NCBI RefSeq assembly: GCF_004027225.2
Contig: NC_046358.1
Location: 7,223,284-7,287,283, forward strand
From: Strigops habroptila
Lineage: Eukaryota > Chordata > Aves > Psittaciformes > Psittacidae
Direction of reading: 5' to 3'
DNA: 64,000 bases
Shown here: piece after piece, positions 23,999-36,000 of the stretch
Numbering within the stretch: the stretch's first letter is position 1
How the letters are laid out: each line of letters starts with the position of its first letter
Translations under genes and position numbers: made by a program
The notes under the pieces: model-generated
The model's database searches: none
What the model saw: only the letters and a program-made list of their open reading frames with translations
What the model was told of the DNA's origin: nothing

Positions 23999-24137
23999 GC
24001 TGTGAAGCTGCACGAGCAGGGTTTGCATCTTACGATGGTGACCCGTCGTTCAGGGGTGTCAAAAACCGTGGGCCAACGAAGGGTAAAAATTCTGACCGAG
24101 CCTGCGAAGAGTCGAGAGTATCTCTTGAGCGCCAAGA
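23999..24137. other. CpG-dense patch of unknown origin
   Basis: Eleven CpG dinucleotides in about 140 bp, far from any annotated promoter and surrounded by CpG-poor sequence. It shows no CR1 similarity and no coding motif I recognise. It could be a young transposable or viral-element fragment, a cryptic exon or a small regulatory island; I cannot decide. Confidence 0.35.
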
Positions 24138-24433
24138 TCCCTTGTAGAGGACAGGGGACACATCAGCTGGTGGGTCCTTAGATCTTCTGGCCTCTTCCTA
24201 GGCTGGCTTCCATTCTAGGTTTCAGATATGCCTTTGTGTACCCTTTTGGAGGTGATAGTGGTCTGTGTCTCTACCACCCCACTCTGTGGATAACCAGGGT
24301 TCCTTATCTCCAGATCTCCTGGGATCTTGATGAGCTGCTAACCTTATGCTGTTTACACAAGGCTTTTGAGAGCCCTGTTCCTATTCTATGTTCCTTTTGG
24401 CACCTTCACACTCAGGCACTCCCTTTCTTAAGG

Positions 24434-24672
24434 GGGCTGGAGCACCTCCGTGTGAAGAAAGGCTGAGAAAATCTGGACTGTTCAGCCTGGAGAACAGAAG
24501 CTGCGTGGAGACCTCAGAGCAGCTTCCAGTGTCTGAAGGGAGCCTATGAGGATGCTGGAGAGGGACTCTTCATCAGGGGCTATAGTGATAGGACAAAGGG
24601 GTAATGGGTTTAAGCTTAAATAGGAGAGGTTCAGGTTAGGTATAAGGAAAGTTCTTTCTCCAGTCACCCCAG
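24434..24672 (+). repeat. CR1 LINE internal fragment
   Basis: Plus-oriented CR1 from the end of ORF2 and 3' UTR: GGCTGGAGCACCTCCGTGTG, then TTCAGCCTGGAGAACAGAAG, then GATAGGACAAAGGGGTAATG. The terminal repeats are missing. Confidence 0.9.
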
Positions 24673-26865
24673 TCTTAGCCTTTCTATTACAGTTCTCTAC
24701 ATTGGGTTTAGATGACTTGTTAAAAGTTAGTTAGAAAGTGGAAGGAGCACAAAGACAGCTGATTTTTTTGCAGGACTCTAAGTTACTTCTACTGTATTTT
24801 GTGCTTCTGATTTAAGCTTTTGTCATTATCAGCTTTTCAGGTTAAATTTGACCCTTTTTAAAGCATGGGAAAGACCTTAGTGGAGTTGTGGTCTGGAGCA
24901 CTTTCTGTATGTTCACACATCACCACAGTTAACTTTCAAGTTTTCCTGTCTTGGTCTTTTTACCTAAACCTGCTTCCAGATCTTTCCTTCCTCACATACT
25001 TCTCAGGCTGTAGGGAAGAGAAATTATCTTCTATGTCCCTGTTAAAACTGCTTATCTCCTGGAGCATTTGCATATGTGGGAGAGAAAAATAGTATTTTGG
25101 AAAGCTGGATTTGGTGGATCTGAGTTTTTCCTGACCAGTGTAATTAAAACTAAAGGTACCTTAAAAAGGAGTGTGTGGGGTGGGGTGAAACTTGGTAGCA
25201 TAACTGTAAGCTGTTGATTTTAGTATAGTTTCCAATCCTGTGTACTGATTATGTCAGAACATTGACTTTTTGTCCTCTTTTCTTTTTTCCCCATTGGTGC
25301 ATTGGTAATAGGGCATGTGGAGCTATACAGAAGGATAAATGCTGCCATTTTGCTGGTAAATTTATTCATGAGATACTACTTCATCTCTTTTTGGCTTTGA
25401 AATTCCTGAAGTTAAGTTGCCTGTATCCAAGAAGTTGTCTATCTGAATGTGAGATTTGAAGTTCGTGGAAACTAACCTTTAGTTATGGTAGTTAAAAAAA
25501 AAAAAAAAATGGGCAATAGGCCAAAACTTAATAAAAATAATACTTTCTGAACCCTTATCAGAAAAAGATTATATGATATATTTTTGAGTTATAATAATAT
25601 ATAATTGAGTTTTCATAAATATTTCATGTCCTAGTTCAATAGATAGTATGTTCAGGAAGGTATGAAACAAGAAAAATAGTCCTTTTTTTTTCTTCCTTCA
25701 TAATTTTCACTAGCTTTTAAGTGTAGAGTTGATCTTGTCACCATCACTTTCAGTGCCTGCTGATTTTCAGTAGCCTTGATTTATATCCAGTTGCATTTGC
25801 AAGTTCTGTTGGTACGAGTGTGAACTCTGCTCCCACACAATCTATGAAAGTCTGATAGAAAGTATATCAAGCAAAGCAGTTAAAACCCAGGGCATGCAAA
25901 GGCAGTGAACTTGTTATAATGAAAATTAAAAATAAAGTAGATTAAAGCCAACTAAATTTCAGTATTGGATAAACCATTCCTTTGTATGAGTTGCTTTAAG
26001 TGTCACCTCCTGCTTTCTTATAATAAGCCTTACTTTAATGTTTAGTTTAGTTAATTCATAGTTTTAGAACAAGTGAAAGAAAACCCAACTTTTCAAAGAT
26101 TGGCCTTGGGAATTGTTTCTGTTCTGATAAGTAAGTTTGGGAGAGTTCCTGATAGCTGTTCCTTATCAAATTAGTTGGTTTGTGAATCATTTGCTGTTTG
26201 TTCCTCAACCTCTCAAAGCTGAATAGTGCTTGGCAGGCGCTTGAGGGAGGATTTGAGTAGGAAGGGTCAGAATTGACAAGACAAGAATGGAGTAACTACC
26301 CTGAAATCCAGGGCTAGGGGTTATCTGTGGATTTTCTGAAGGTGTAGGGCCCTGGTGCTTGCAGAAATGCTATTGTGCAGGAGGTGCTTTGGTGAGGATA
26401 CTGGGAGGTTTTAATAGCGTAAGTCTTGTGTGATGAAATAGCTCTGCCTGTAGCAATCCATTATTCTTGCAGTTAGGTTGTCTCCTCAGCATCCTGGAGA
26501 ACAGTCATTATGCTTCCTTGCTACAGTGGTTTGTTATTAATGTGAAAGAATTTCTTGCCTTACTGGAGGCTGAAATTGTGTCTAAGTTCCTATGAAATGT
26601 GTGTCTGTTGATGATAGCTTACCATAACAAGGGCATTTATCTTCAGAATATGCACAATTAAAAAGTTATTTTGGTAGTGATGTATATTTCATGCTCCAGG
26701 GATAGTGTGTTGAGCATGGGCTGTACGCTGCTCTCAATAAGTAGAAACCAAGAAATTCCAGGGAAAAAGGGAGTTCAGTACTGTGTAAACTACATTCTCT
26801 GGAATGAATGACAGGCATGATTTTATTCCAGGAAGCAGAATGGTTTCTGAACAAAAGCCTTTCAG

Positions 26866-27370
26866 GCATGTGCACCTGGAATACTGTGCTCAGTTCTGGG
26901 CCCCTCACTACAAGAAAGACATTGAGGTGCTGGAGTGGGTCCAGAGAAGGGCAGTGGAGCTGGTGAAGGGTCTGAAGCACCAGTCTGATGAGGAACGGCT
27001 GAGGGACCTGGAGGGGTTTACTCAGGAGAGGAGAAGGCTCAGGGGGGATCTTATCGCTCTTTACAACGATCTGAAAGGAGGTTCTAGTGAGGTGGGGTCG
27101 GTCTCTTCTCCCAGGTAACAAGTGATAGTAGGTAGTGGCTTCAAGCTGTGCCAGGGGAGGTTTAGATTGGATATTAGGAACTATTTCTTCATGGAGAGTG
27201 TGCTCAGGCATTGGAACAGGCTGCCCAGGGCAGTGGTGGAATTGCTGTCCCTGGAAGTGTTCAAAACTCAGTGACATGGGTTAGTGGTGGCCTTGGCAGT
27301 CCTGGGGTAATGGTTGGACTTGATGATCTTAAAGGTCTTTTCCAACCCAGTTGATTCTGTGATTCTGTAT
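26866..27370 (+). repeat. CR1 LINE fragment with intact 3' terminus
   Basis: Longest CR1 in the window, about 505 bp. It begins within the last part of the reverse-transcriptase ORF (peptide [20 protein letters not shown]) and ends with the terminal repeats GATTCTGTGATTCTGTA. It is 5'-truncated and not a host gene. Confidence 0.95.
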
Positions 27371-27644
27371 GCTTCCCTCCAGCCTGTTTGTAATTCAGGT
27401 TTGCTCTCCTGGGTCTTCCCTACTTGGGCCCAATTCACTCCACCATCCTTTTCCTTAACTAAAGGAAAGGGGTGGGTATAATAATTTGAAAAGTAACATC
27501 AATATTTTTTCTGTAGAATGTCCAAAACCATCAACTGGTTCCTGGAAGGTGCAGCTAATCTTTTGTGTCTTGTGCACATAATCATGTATGAACCGAATAG
27601 CTTCCTAGATGCAAACTTAATTTCGTTTGTTCATCTCTCTCTAG

Positions 27645-27681
27645 GCTCAATGAAGAGAATGTGGATTGATCAAAAATAATG
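27645..27681 (+). ncRNA. OIP5-AS1: Candidate 37-nt internal exon of Cyrano
   Basis: A pyrimidine-rich acceptor (TCATCTCTCTCTAG) and a strong donor (AATG|GTGAGTAA) flank 37 nt on the plus strand. The good paired signals support an exon, but chance pairs occur in long introns. Confidence 0.4.
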
Positions 27682-30600
27682 GTGAGTAAAGCCATAGGTA
27701 CTAAGTATCAGGTACTAAACTTGTCAAGTTTGTTGGTTGATTTAGGGTTTTTTTAGGTTTTTGGTTGGTTGGTTTGGTTTTTGTTTTGTTTCTGTCCAAA
27801 GAAATCAGTCATTGAGATTTTAGTATTTCATAGGATACTTCCAGAGAACTGGAATGTTGCCACAGTGCCAGCTTTCAGCTTGGCCTTCTCTTGAAAGAAC
27901 CTTGATCTGTCTATATATTCTAACAGGAATAAATGCTTTAAAGTTAGACAATTCCTGTCCCATGATATCATTTTGCTCTGCTAAGAGACACTAATTGTGT
28001 AACTGTATTAACTTGGAGTAGTTATCTTAAAAGTTGTATTTGTTAAACAGTAGGATTGGAAGAATGATAACACAAACAAATGTCAATTATCAAACAGGAA
28101 GTACATTCAAAATGTCTAAGGATGATCATCAACTTGTGGTGTTTTAATTTTTTATTTTCTTTTTCCATTGAATGAAATAAAGATATTTTGGTAGTTAAGA
28201 TGTGTAATGCAGTGCTATATTCTGTTCTCAGCTCTGCCACAAACTTTTGGCATGTTTTGTTGCTGCTCTCCAGGTCTGTTTTCCCTCATCTTCGTCATAA
28301 GAATAAGACTTTCCCAACAGTGTGAGCATGGATGGTCGAGCTCATGATCAGCTGAAGTATTTGAGTGCCTCAGAGAGAACGTGATGGTGATGTGTGCTCT
28401 ATTTCCATTTTCATAATCTACTCTTCACTTTTAACATAGGAGTTGAAAATTGTCATGGGAAGATTATTTCTGAACTTGATCAACTAAAGGGTTAAGGTAA
28501 TTAGAATAAGGTAAGAAATACAGACAGAGAAGAGAGGAAGGGGTTACAAAATACACTGTATCCTCATGTTCTTGTATGTGAGAAAGAGAAACCAAGGGAA
28601 AAAATTCTCTTTCACGTCTCTCGTTGTAGTACAGGAGAATGATAATAAATATACCTGGCACTAGGTATGCAGGAGCACATGCCTGTTTCCTTCCAAGCCA
28701 GCCTGGCATCAAACTTAAAGCAAGAAAACAAAAATTATGTCTTAACAGCTACTGTGACTCGGTGATACAAGGTGAGTGTCACTGTGAAAGGCCAGGAGAT
28801 CAGGCAGAAGATGAGTTACTGAAGTATATCTGCGCTGTGGATAAGTGGGGAAAAATGAGTAAAAGTAAATACCTGATCTGTGTGATCTTACAACTGTCAT
28901 TAAGTGCTTTTTTCCTCTACAGCACTGACAGTTTCGTGGTCAATTAGGGGATAGTTTAGGGATAGTTATTTCTTTGAATTGTGACCTGCCATAGCAGAAC
29001 ATACTCTGTGTGCAGGCAGTGTGCATTCAGGTGCTTCCTCAACATTGTGATGCTGTATGTTGGAGCCACAGTTAAGGAGCCCTGTACCTAATTAACAGTG
29101 GTATGTTTTGGATGCATTGCTCCTGAGTGAGCGTAGAGTTCAGTGTTTCTGTAGCATTTCCTTAGACAGTTTATGGAGATCTACAGTTACATAAAGAATC
29201 TTGGAGCAAGGGATTATTGCAGGTTGGGAAGCCAGCTAATTTTGTCTATTACAATTAGGCTTTTAAAGTAATGAACCAGTAGGCATGTTAATGTTGAGTG
29301 TATTTTATTCTGATTGCTAAACTACCTCTCCTTTTTATTTTGGGATTCCAGATCCTCTCCTGACATTCAAGAAGGTGGTCCTGTTGCTTGCTCGTAGGCT
29401 GTGAAGTGTTGATGTTTCTCTTCTAGCAAGCAAAAACCTGTCCTTCGCTTCCATGGAGCTGAACGAACAAAGATCTCTCCACTTCCTGTTTCAACCATCT
29501 CACCCAACATTTGATTCACCAGATGACTTCTCCCACAGAAGTACCCCATCATTTTATCAAAACTCAAAAGCAGAGTAACAGAAATCAGCATTTGTTTCCC
29601 TGAAGAAATGCCTTCTGTGCCAGCTCTTCATCCAGCTCTTAGCATTCTGTTTTAAAATAAGAATTGTTTTGTAATCAGGTGCAAGTGGAAGCTGGTGTTC
29701 TTCACTGATATCTCCTGCTTCATTTTAGGAAGGTTAAGTACTTCACTGTGTTATATTGGAAGTCCTAGCAGATAAAGTGTCTGCATGCATTGCTGTGTTG
29801 AACTGTCTTGACATGCTTAAAAATTTGCAGTAGGAAAACCAGAATGTATTTTCTGCTCTGACATGAGGAAGAAACTTGCCAAGCAGTTGGAGACATCCCA
29901 TACAGGTATTTTCTAGTCCAGGACCCAGGCTTGACTTTGTAGATAGATGTCTTTGATGTCAACTTGCATAAAGCAGCTAATGCAGAGGAACAAATGCAGA
30001 ATCACCTTGTCTATAGTGTGTAAATGCATTGTCCCAGTCTGTGATCAAAATGTGTATTTGCATGTCTAAACCTATGTAAGTGCTGGATATGAAGAGCTTT
30101 CACCAGAAGGAGAAATTACTCTGCACCATTTCATTTTTAGCGAAGAAGAATGAAGCTTTAAAGGCCTCTGGGGTAACACGATAATGATTAGGTTTATGTT
30201 AAATCATTCGCCCTTCTGTCTTTTTATGAATCCTTAGCAGCAAAAGGAAGAAAACCAGGAGCATATGGTAGAAGAGATGGGGCAGAAACTTCTTTCTTTA
30301 AGAAATTAACTTCTGGTGGGATGGAAGAGACCAGAGAGGTGAAGTCGCAGTTTATCCACTTGGCTTCCTTGGCGCAGTTTGAGTTTTCCATACTGCTGAT
30401 GGAATCAGTTTTTTGATTCTTCTGTGACTGAGAACTGACATGACCTGTATGTTACCACCTTTAAGGTAGGAACAGGCCCAAAAGAACAGGCTGTTACCAC
30501 GTAAGAGGGATGATTTGAGAGAAAAGAAATACTTAGGACAGGCCTTTTTTGGTTCCTCTTACTCTTTCCCAAACTAAGACGTAATCTGTTGTTCTTATGT

Positions 30601-32188
30601 TTACACAAGATTCTTTGTTTCCATCATTTGTGATTATATAGGATGTTTTCTGTTGTTCTGAGATGGGAGCCTATATTGGTTACATGTTCCCTGCTGTGGT
30701 ATTATATATGGGAAGTAAGATTTCTTGGCGAAAAACCCCACAACTGGGATATGTATTCTATTCCACTTCAAATCTGGAGCTCTTCTTAGTGCACCTTATT
30801 CCAAGCTTGTGATTTAGCAAATGTGACTTACTAGCTTAAAGTAATATTTTCAAATCTGGATCAAATAAAGGTATATAGGTTCTGTTAATAGGTTTGGGGA
30901 GATAATAGAATCGTTGGGGGTGGGGGGTGGTGGTTTAGATTTCTTCTTTTGTTCTGTTTTGCCTTTTAGAAAACTGCTGGAGAGAGTCAGACAGCCTGAA
31001 AGTGGCTGACAAAGCCGACGACTGAAATCCTTAAATCTTAATGATTGATTGCAAGGGCAGTATGCTGATATTTAAAATGTGGTCACATTTTATGGGACCA
31101 AGTTCCATATAGCAAAGTAAGGGCAAGTGTTGATGTCGATCCTCCTCTTCAGAGTTAAGTCTGTGTTTAGACTTGCATTGTAACAACACGATTTAATGAC
31201 AGCTTTCCCATTTTTTGTGTCCATGAAGAAAAGAGCAGACATGAAAGTGGTGGGCAAGACACCGCCTATCAAAGTAATGCCAACTGTAATGAGCACTAAA
31301 ATTTTGTGTAACATTGCAATGAGCTGTTCGATCACAGTCACGTTGGTCTTGATGAGGCAACCACCAGCTTGGCCTGACTTTTAAGAACATAGGATTGCTG
31401 AACATGGTCTGAATTTTCTGGCACTGGAGGCAAGTAGAAAAGCACACTTCCTTTTAAGGCCTCCTTTTGTTGAAACCAGTGGGATTTAAAGTAGATGTCT
31501 GTAGAAGCAGGATCCTTCTCTAAGTGATGGAAAATACTGTCAATGTCATAGGATTGTAAATGGTTGGGAGGTATCTGGTGGAAGAAACAGCTGATTTTAG
31601 ATTTGGGAATTTCCTTTTCTTCCTTCTGGTGTTAGGGCTAGCAGTTGTTTCTTGCATAGCTTGATGACAAAATAACTGGGGGACAGGAAGGTATTTTTGT
31701 TTCCTGTGGACATGTACAAAAACAAAGCATCTGTCTGACTGGAGAGTAGACACTTTAAGCTCTTTGATTTATTTTTCCATAGAAATAACCCTCACCATTT
31801 TGTAACCCTGCATTGTAACAAAAAATAGAATTGCTGACTTTTCCTGACTCTTCTCCATAGCAATGTTAACATCAGTTTTCCAGTTTAATTTTAGAACATA
31901 ATATTTCTAGCAGGCTAAGGATCTGTGGCTTTCACGGAAGTCATACCCATGCATGCCCAGAAGACCCCCACTGCCGTACATTTCTGGCCAGCACCTTTAC
32001 AAAACTGCTGTGTTGGGAAATGCTGCCTCAGCCTACTTTTTATTGTTCCACTTTTTTTCTCTGTGTTGGTTGGAAATCTTCCCATGTGAAACATGACAAA
32101 AACAAGGGGCGTGTGCAATAGAACATATATATATACATATATATATTTTAATACTTGTGGACAAAATGATGTTACAAGTTGTTTGAAA

Positions 32189-32213
32189 ACAACAAAATCA
32201 CCAATGTCTTCCA
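32189..32213 (+). promoter_or_regulatory. Cyrano miR-7 target site (target-directed miRNA degradation type)
   Basis: The 3' half is GTCTTCCA (32206-32213), pairing miR-7 positions 1-8. The 5' half is ACAACAAAATCAC (32189-32201), pairing the whole miR-7 3' region. The 4-nt CAAT between them faces 2 nt of miR-7, giving a small internal loop. Known Cyrano function depends on exactly this architecture: seed plus extensive 3' pairing with a short central loop. Confidence 0.93.
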
Positions 32214-32865
32214 TTTTGAGATGTGTATAGTTCCATAAGCATTAGTGCTTTGTAGCAAACTGTAGTGCCATGTTAGGATCAGTGCATGAGCCTAGTAGTA
32301 TTTTTACAATTTGAGTGACAAATTTATTAATAAACAGTGATAATAATGTAATTAACAATAGAAAGGATACAATAGAAATGTCACAAACATGGTCTAAACA
32401 TGCAGTATCCTCCCTTTGACAATGGCAACGCTATCTTTAGAAATGAATGCCTTTACCTGATGGGCTTCATAGAATCATAGTTGACTTTGTGCTTTTAGTC
32501 TGTCTGTTCAACTGCAATAGTAAGCTGCTGTATGTAAGCATCCAGGATCCTCATCTATATCGGTGGGATTCTTTTTAGTCTTTGTTTAAGGTGTTTTCTT
32601 TCATGGGCAGCTCTTGCAATTTTATTATTACCCATCCTGTGATTGATAGACTCAGAAACGTACAAATATGTTGATGAGTTTGTGTGCATTTTGTGCACAT
32701 CTCTGCTACTGTGAGATCATCTGCAACAGCTCTTAGGTAATTTTTTCTTCAGCTATGACTATATAATCGTTACAACTAGTTAAACATTATCCTCATTATA
32801 TAATAAGTTGATGGTTGCAAAATGCTTTCTGCCAGTTATGCGTAGAAGACTTTTATCCATTATTG

Positions 32866-33054
32866 CAGGAATGGGGAACCTTTTTTGACTGAGGTCCTGT
32901 TGAATCTTTTAATACCTGTGGTGGATCCTGCATTTACATACATCTTAATAAGAGAGATTGTAATAAGGTCAAGGGCTGTTGAAAAACAATATTGCAGACT
33001 GTATCTGTGCAGCAGGCTATCTTGAGCCTATGGGTCAGAGATTCCCCACCCCTG
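32866..33054. mobile_element. Non-autonomous hAT-type DNA transposon (MITE) with 8-bp TSD
   Basis: Terminal inverted repeats: the left end CAGGAATGGGGAACCTTTTT matches the reverse complement of the right end (CAGGGGTGGGGAATCTCTGA) over the first ~16 bases with few mismatches. Flanking 8-mers CATTATTG (32858-32865) and TATTATTG (33055-33062) agree at 7 of 8, the duplication length of hAT transposases. It is 189 bp with no coding capacity. The CAGG-TGGGGAAcCT terminus is typical of Charlie-like hAT elements. Confidence 0.8.
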
Positions 33055-36000
33055 TATTATTGAGAATTCAATATCCTGTATTTTAGGTAACTTCCAGTGT
33101 TGCTTTCCGGCTCTAAGCTCAATTTTAATAATTTCTGTCTCTCCCTCTGCTTTTTTCAGAAAGAAAGTTTAGACCAGGGGAAGTCCAAATGGTTTAGCTC
33201 TCAGTGGGCAGCTTGGACTGGTCAAATAAGAGGCTGGTATGATTCCAGATGTCCGATGCTCTGTGGATGGCATCCTCTGATTTCCTAGGAGAAAGTCTTT
33301 TATTTGGTGACAGTATTGCTCTTCACCCATTTGTATCTTCTACAAGAACAAAATTCTCCTTCAGCTTAGAGAGGATACTGCATCTTTTTTTCCTGAGACC
33401 TGCCTGTAAATGGCCATTAGGGGGAGGGAGGGAATGGGTAGCTTGGTTTTGATATGATATATCTCTAAAGTGATTAATCAAGAAGCATGTACCTGGGTTC
33501 AAAACCAGTAACCCGGGCAGAGTTAATGTATGTAACAGGGAAAGCAAACAAACAAACCTCCCCAAACAAATCCAAACAACCAACCCTCTGCATCTAATAG
33601 ATTTGCAAGAAAATTGGTCAGGAGGGCCATTTACAGCAGAGCTCTGGGGACCTTTGCTGAGAGTTAGTTTCAATGCTCTATGGAAGTAGCTGTACCATTG
33701 AATATAGTAGTTTTAGCGCTTGGGAGAATCATTTGAAAAATACCTCTGAAACTGGAATGCAAAATAGCACAGTATGTAGGGGGAAGAATCCCTGATGCAA
33801 ACAAAGCCATAAGATGATTTAATAAGAAAATAGAACTTTAGTAGCAATAACTGTTTTGCATGTGATAGTAACTAACTTGCTTTAGCAAGACTGTACAGTA
33901 GAATAAGTGGGTAATAACCAAATAAGTTTGTGGCGCTCTGTGCTGCAGGGAGTTGCGTGAAGAGTCTCTTCCTGAGAACATGGGTGAATTCCTCTTACGT
34001 TCCTCTCATTCGAGGGAATTTAGCACTTGAATACTTTGTTAATGAACCTGAGATATATATATCTATAGAAAACAAAAAAGCTCTGTGACATGTCTGAAGC
34101 ACTGCAGTGAGTGCTGGGGAAGAGCAGACAGGTCTTTTTGAGAGGATAGCTGAAGTTTCCCTATATTTCTTTCTCTTTTGTAGTCTAGCACTTCTGTTTC
34201 TCTGAGAAGAAACTAAACCCTTCCAAATACTGGAGCGTGAAGAGAACCTGATTCTGAAGTTAAAAGCTTTTATTGTGGGAAGTACTTCTTGTTTTCTTTG
34301 GTTAAAAAGACCAATCTGAGATGGTCTTTAAGAAATTAGAGAACACTTGACGCTCAACCCATTTGTGCAGCCCCAGCACAATTGTAGAGTTCTACAAATG
34401 TGGCTTTGCAGCAAAATAATTTTAGCCTTGCTAAACACTGTTTGAAACCATAATTGATTTCTGTTGATGCCTGAAGTTTTGCAGAGGCAAGTACTGTGGA
34501 GCCTCTGGTAAAGGCTTATTGATCTACAACTGTAGCCTCTGCACCCAGCAAAGTATTTGCTATCGCAGGGTTACATAAAAGAGCCACAGGAGTTCTAAAA
34601 TGTTCATAGTTGATGCTGCTTTCAGTGTGGATAGGTAGAGACAATAGGGCCTAAGAGATAGTAACTCTGTTCAGAATACATTATTACATCAGAGGTTTGA
34701 ATCTCTCTGGCTGGATTTCTTCTAGGAAGCTGAGGCAATTTGAAGTGTAACTTACTTACAGCTGAAAGGAAGCTTCTAATGTTTAGAAATTATGGAGGTG
34801 AAGCCCTTTGGCTCTTCAGAAGTTGAGAATGGGACTGTGAGGGCTGTGAGCATTTTTGCAGTATAAAGCAACCAAGATAAGCATGAGAATGTCTAAATTA
34901 AGTGTTGGATAATTTGTACTATGTGTATGAAAAGCTAATTGATCTGGAAAGTTGTAATCCGCTTAAATTCCAGCTAATGAATTATTGATCAAATTGGCAG
35001 CTGCCCATAGGGGACTTTAATTTGATTGTTATCTGCTTACATTAGAGAAATTATAAATTTATCTAGACTGTGGTCAGCAAATACATTTCCATAGTAATGA
35101 AAACACGGTCATTTTCCTGCTTCGGAAGTATGAACTTGTGGCTAAATAGAATTCAAGGGTTTCTTCATTCAGAGAACGGGAAAGGGAGAGGGGGAAGGAA
35201 TCAAGACTCCTGTAGCCAGGCGAGCTGTCTGTCTATTCTTCCCAGATCAGCCTTCTTATAGTGGTATGTATTTTATTGTCTACTAGACTAGAAATCACTG
35301 TTCACAGCAGCAAAAGGAATCCCTTTGCGTTTCAGCTCTTGTAGTCTATGGCAGGACTTTTGCCCCAACCCCCTTGATTACACTGCTAAAACTGAATGGT
35401 GTGTTAGATGCTACCACATTTCGGTGTGGGATATCAAAGGTCTAGTGACCAGTACTGACATGCCTCTTAGCAGAGCTAAACCCAGATGATTACAAGTACG
35501 TGCTATTTCCATATCCATTAGTGCTGCTGCAGAAGGTCTAGCCAGAACTTGTGTTGGGAATTGCACCTTCAGGAATTGCACCTTCTCCAAGTAAGGATAA
35601 TTGTCAAATTCAGGACAAAAAAGAAAGTCTTGCAAAGACTCCTGGATAGTGAGAAGAAAATGTACAGAGCTTCAGGACACTGACACGTTACACAAGGGTT
35701 ACATTGTCAAGAGTTGGCAGTGGGTTTTGGGCAGAGAAGGGAAAAATATGGAAGAACAGGTTCCAGTGAATAATCAGTCTTGGAAATAACTACTTCCTGC
35801 ATCCCTAGGAAACTGTCTGGTCTTCCTCCAAAACTAATGTTGCTGTTCAGATACAGAGCTGCATAATGGCAGTTCAAATACTGAATGTTCCAGCATTTTG
35901 CCCCTGTACTGCTTTGGCTGGCACACAAAGGCCAACAGTTGAACCAGGGTGTCTGGTTTAACAGTGCAGAACACTTAACGATGGATTCTGATGTCTCTTC

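Larger units (their letters stand above)
22213..27644 (+). other. OIP5-AS1: Probable Cyrano intron 1
   Basis: About 5.4 kb. It holds a CpG-dense unexplained patch (23999-24137) and two CR1 fragments (24434-24672 and 26866-27370). The rest is AT-rich with nothing recognised. Confidence 0.5.

Noticed and set aside
23950-24440. Possible solo LTR or other viral-element fragment
   Set aside because: CpG density is suggestive, but I could not find paired terminal repeats, a primer-binding site or a flanking duplication. Left as an unexplained patch rather than called as an element.
26804-27118. 104-codon plus-strand ORF with protein-like composition
   Set aside because: Most of it is the C-terminal piece of the CR1 reverse-transcriptase ORF inside the CR1 copy at 26866-27370. 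It is a dead 5'-truncated LINE, not a host gene.
28639-28947. 102-codon plus-strand ORF in Cyrano
   Set aside because: Cys-rich then hydrophobic, with no conserved-looking block. Consistent with chance in a 16-kb AT-rich interval.
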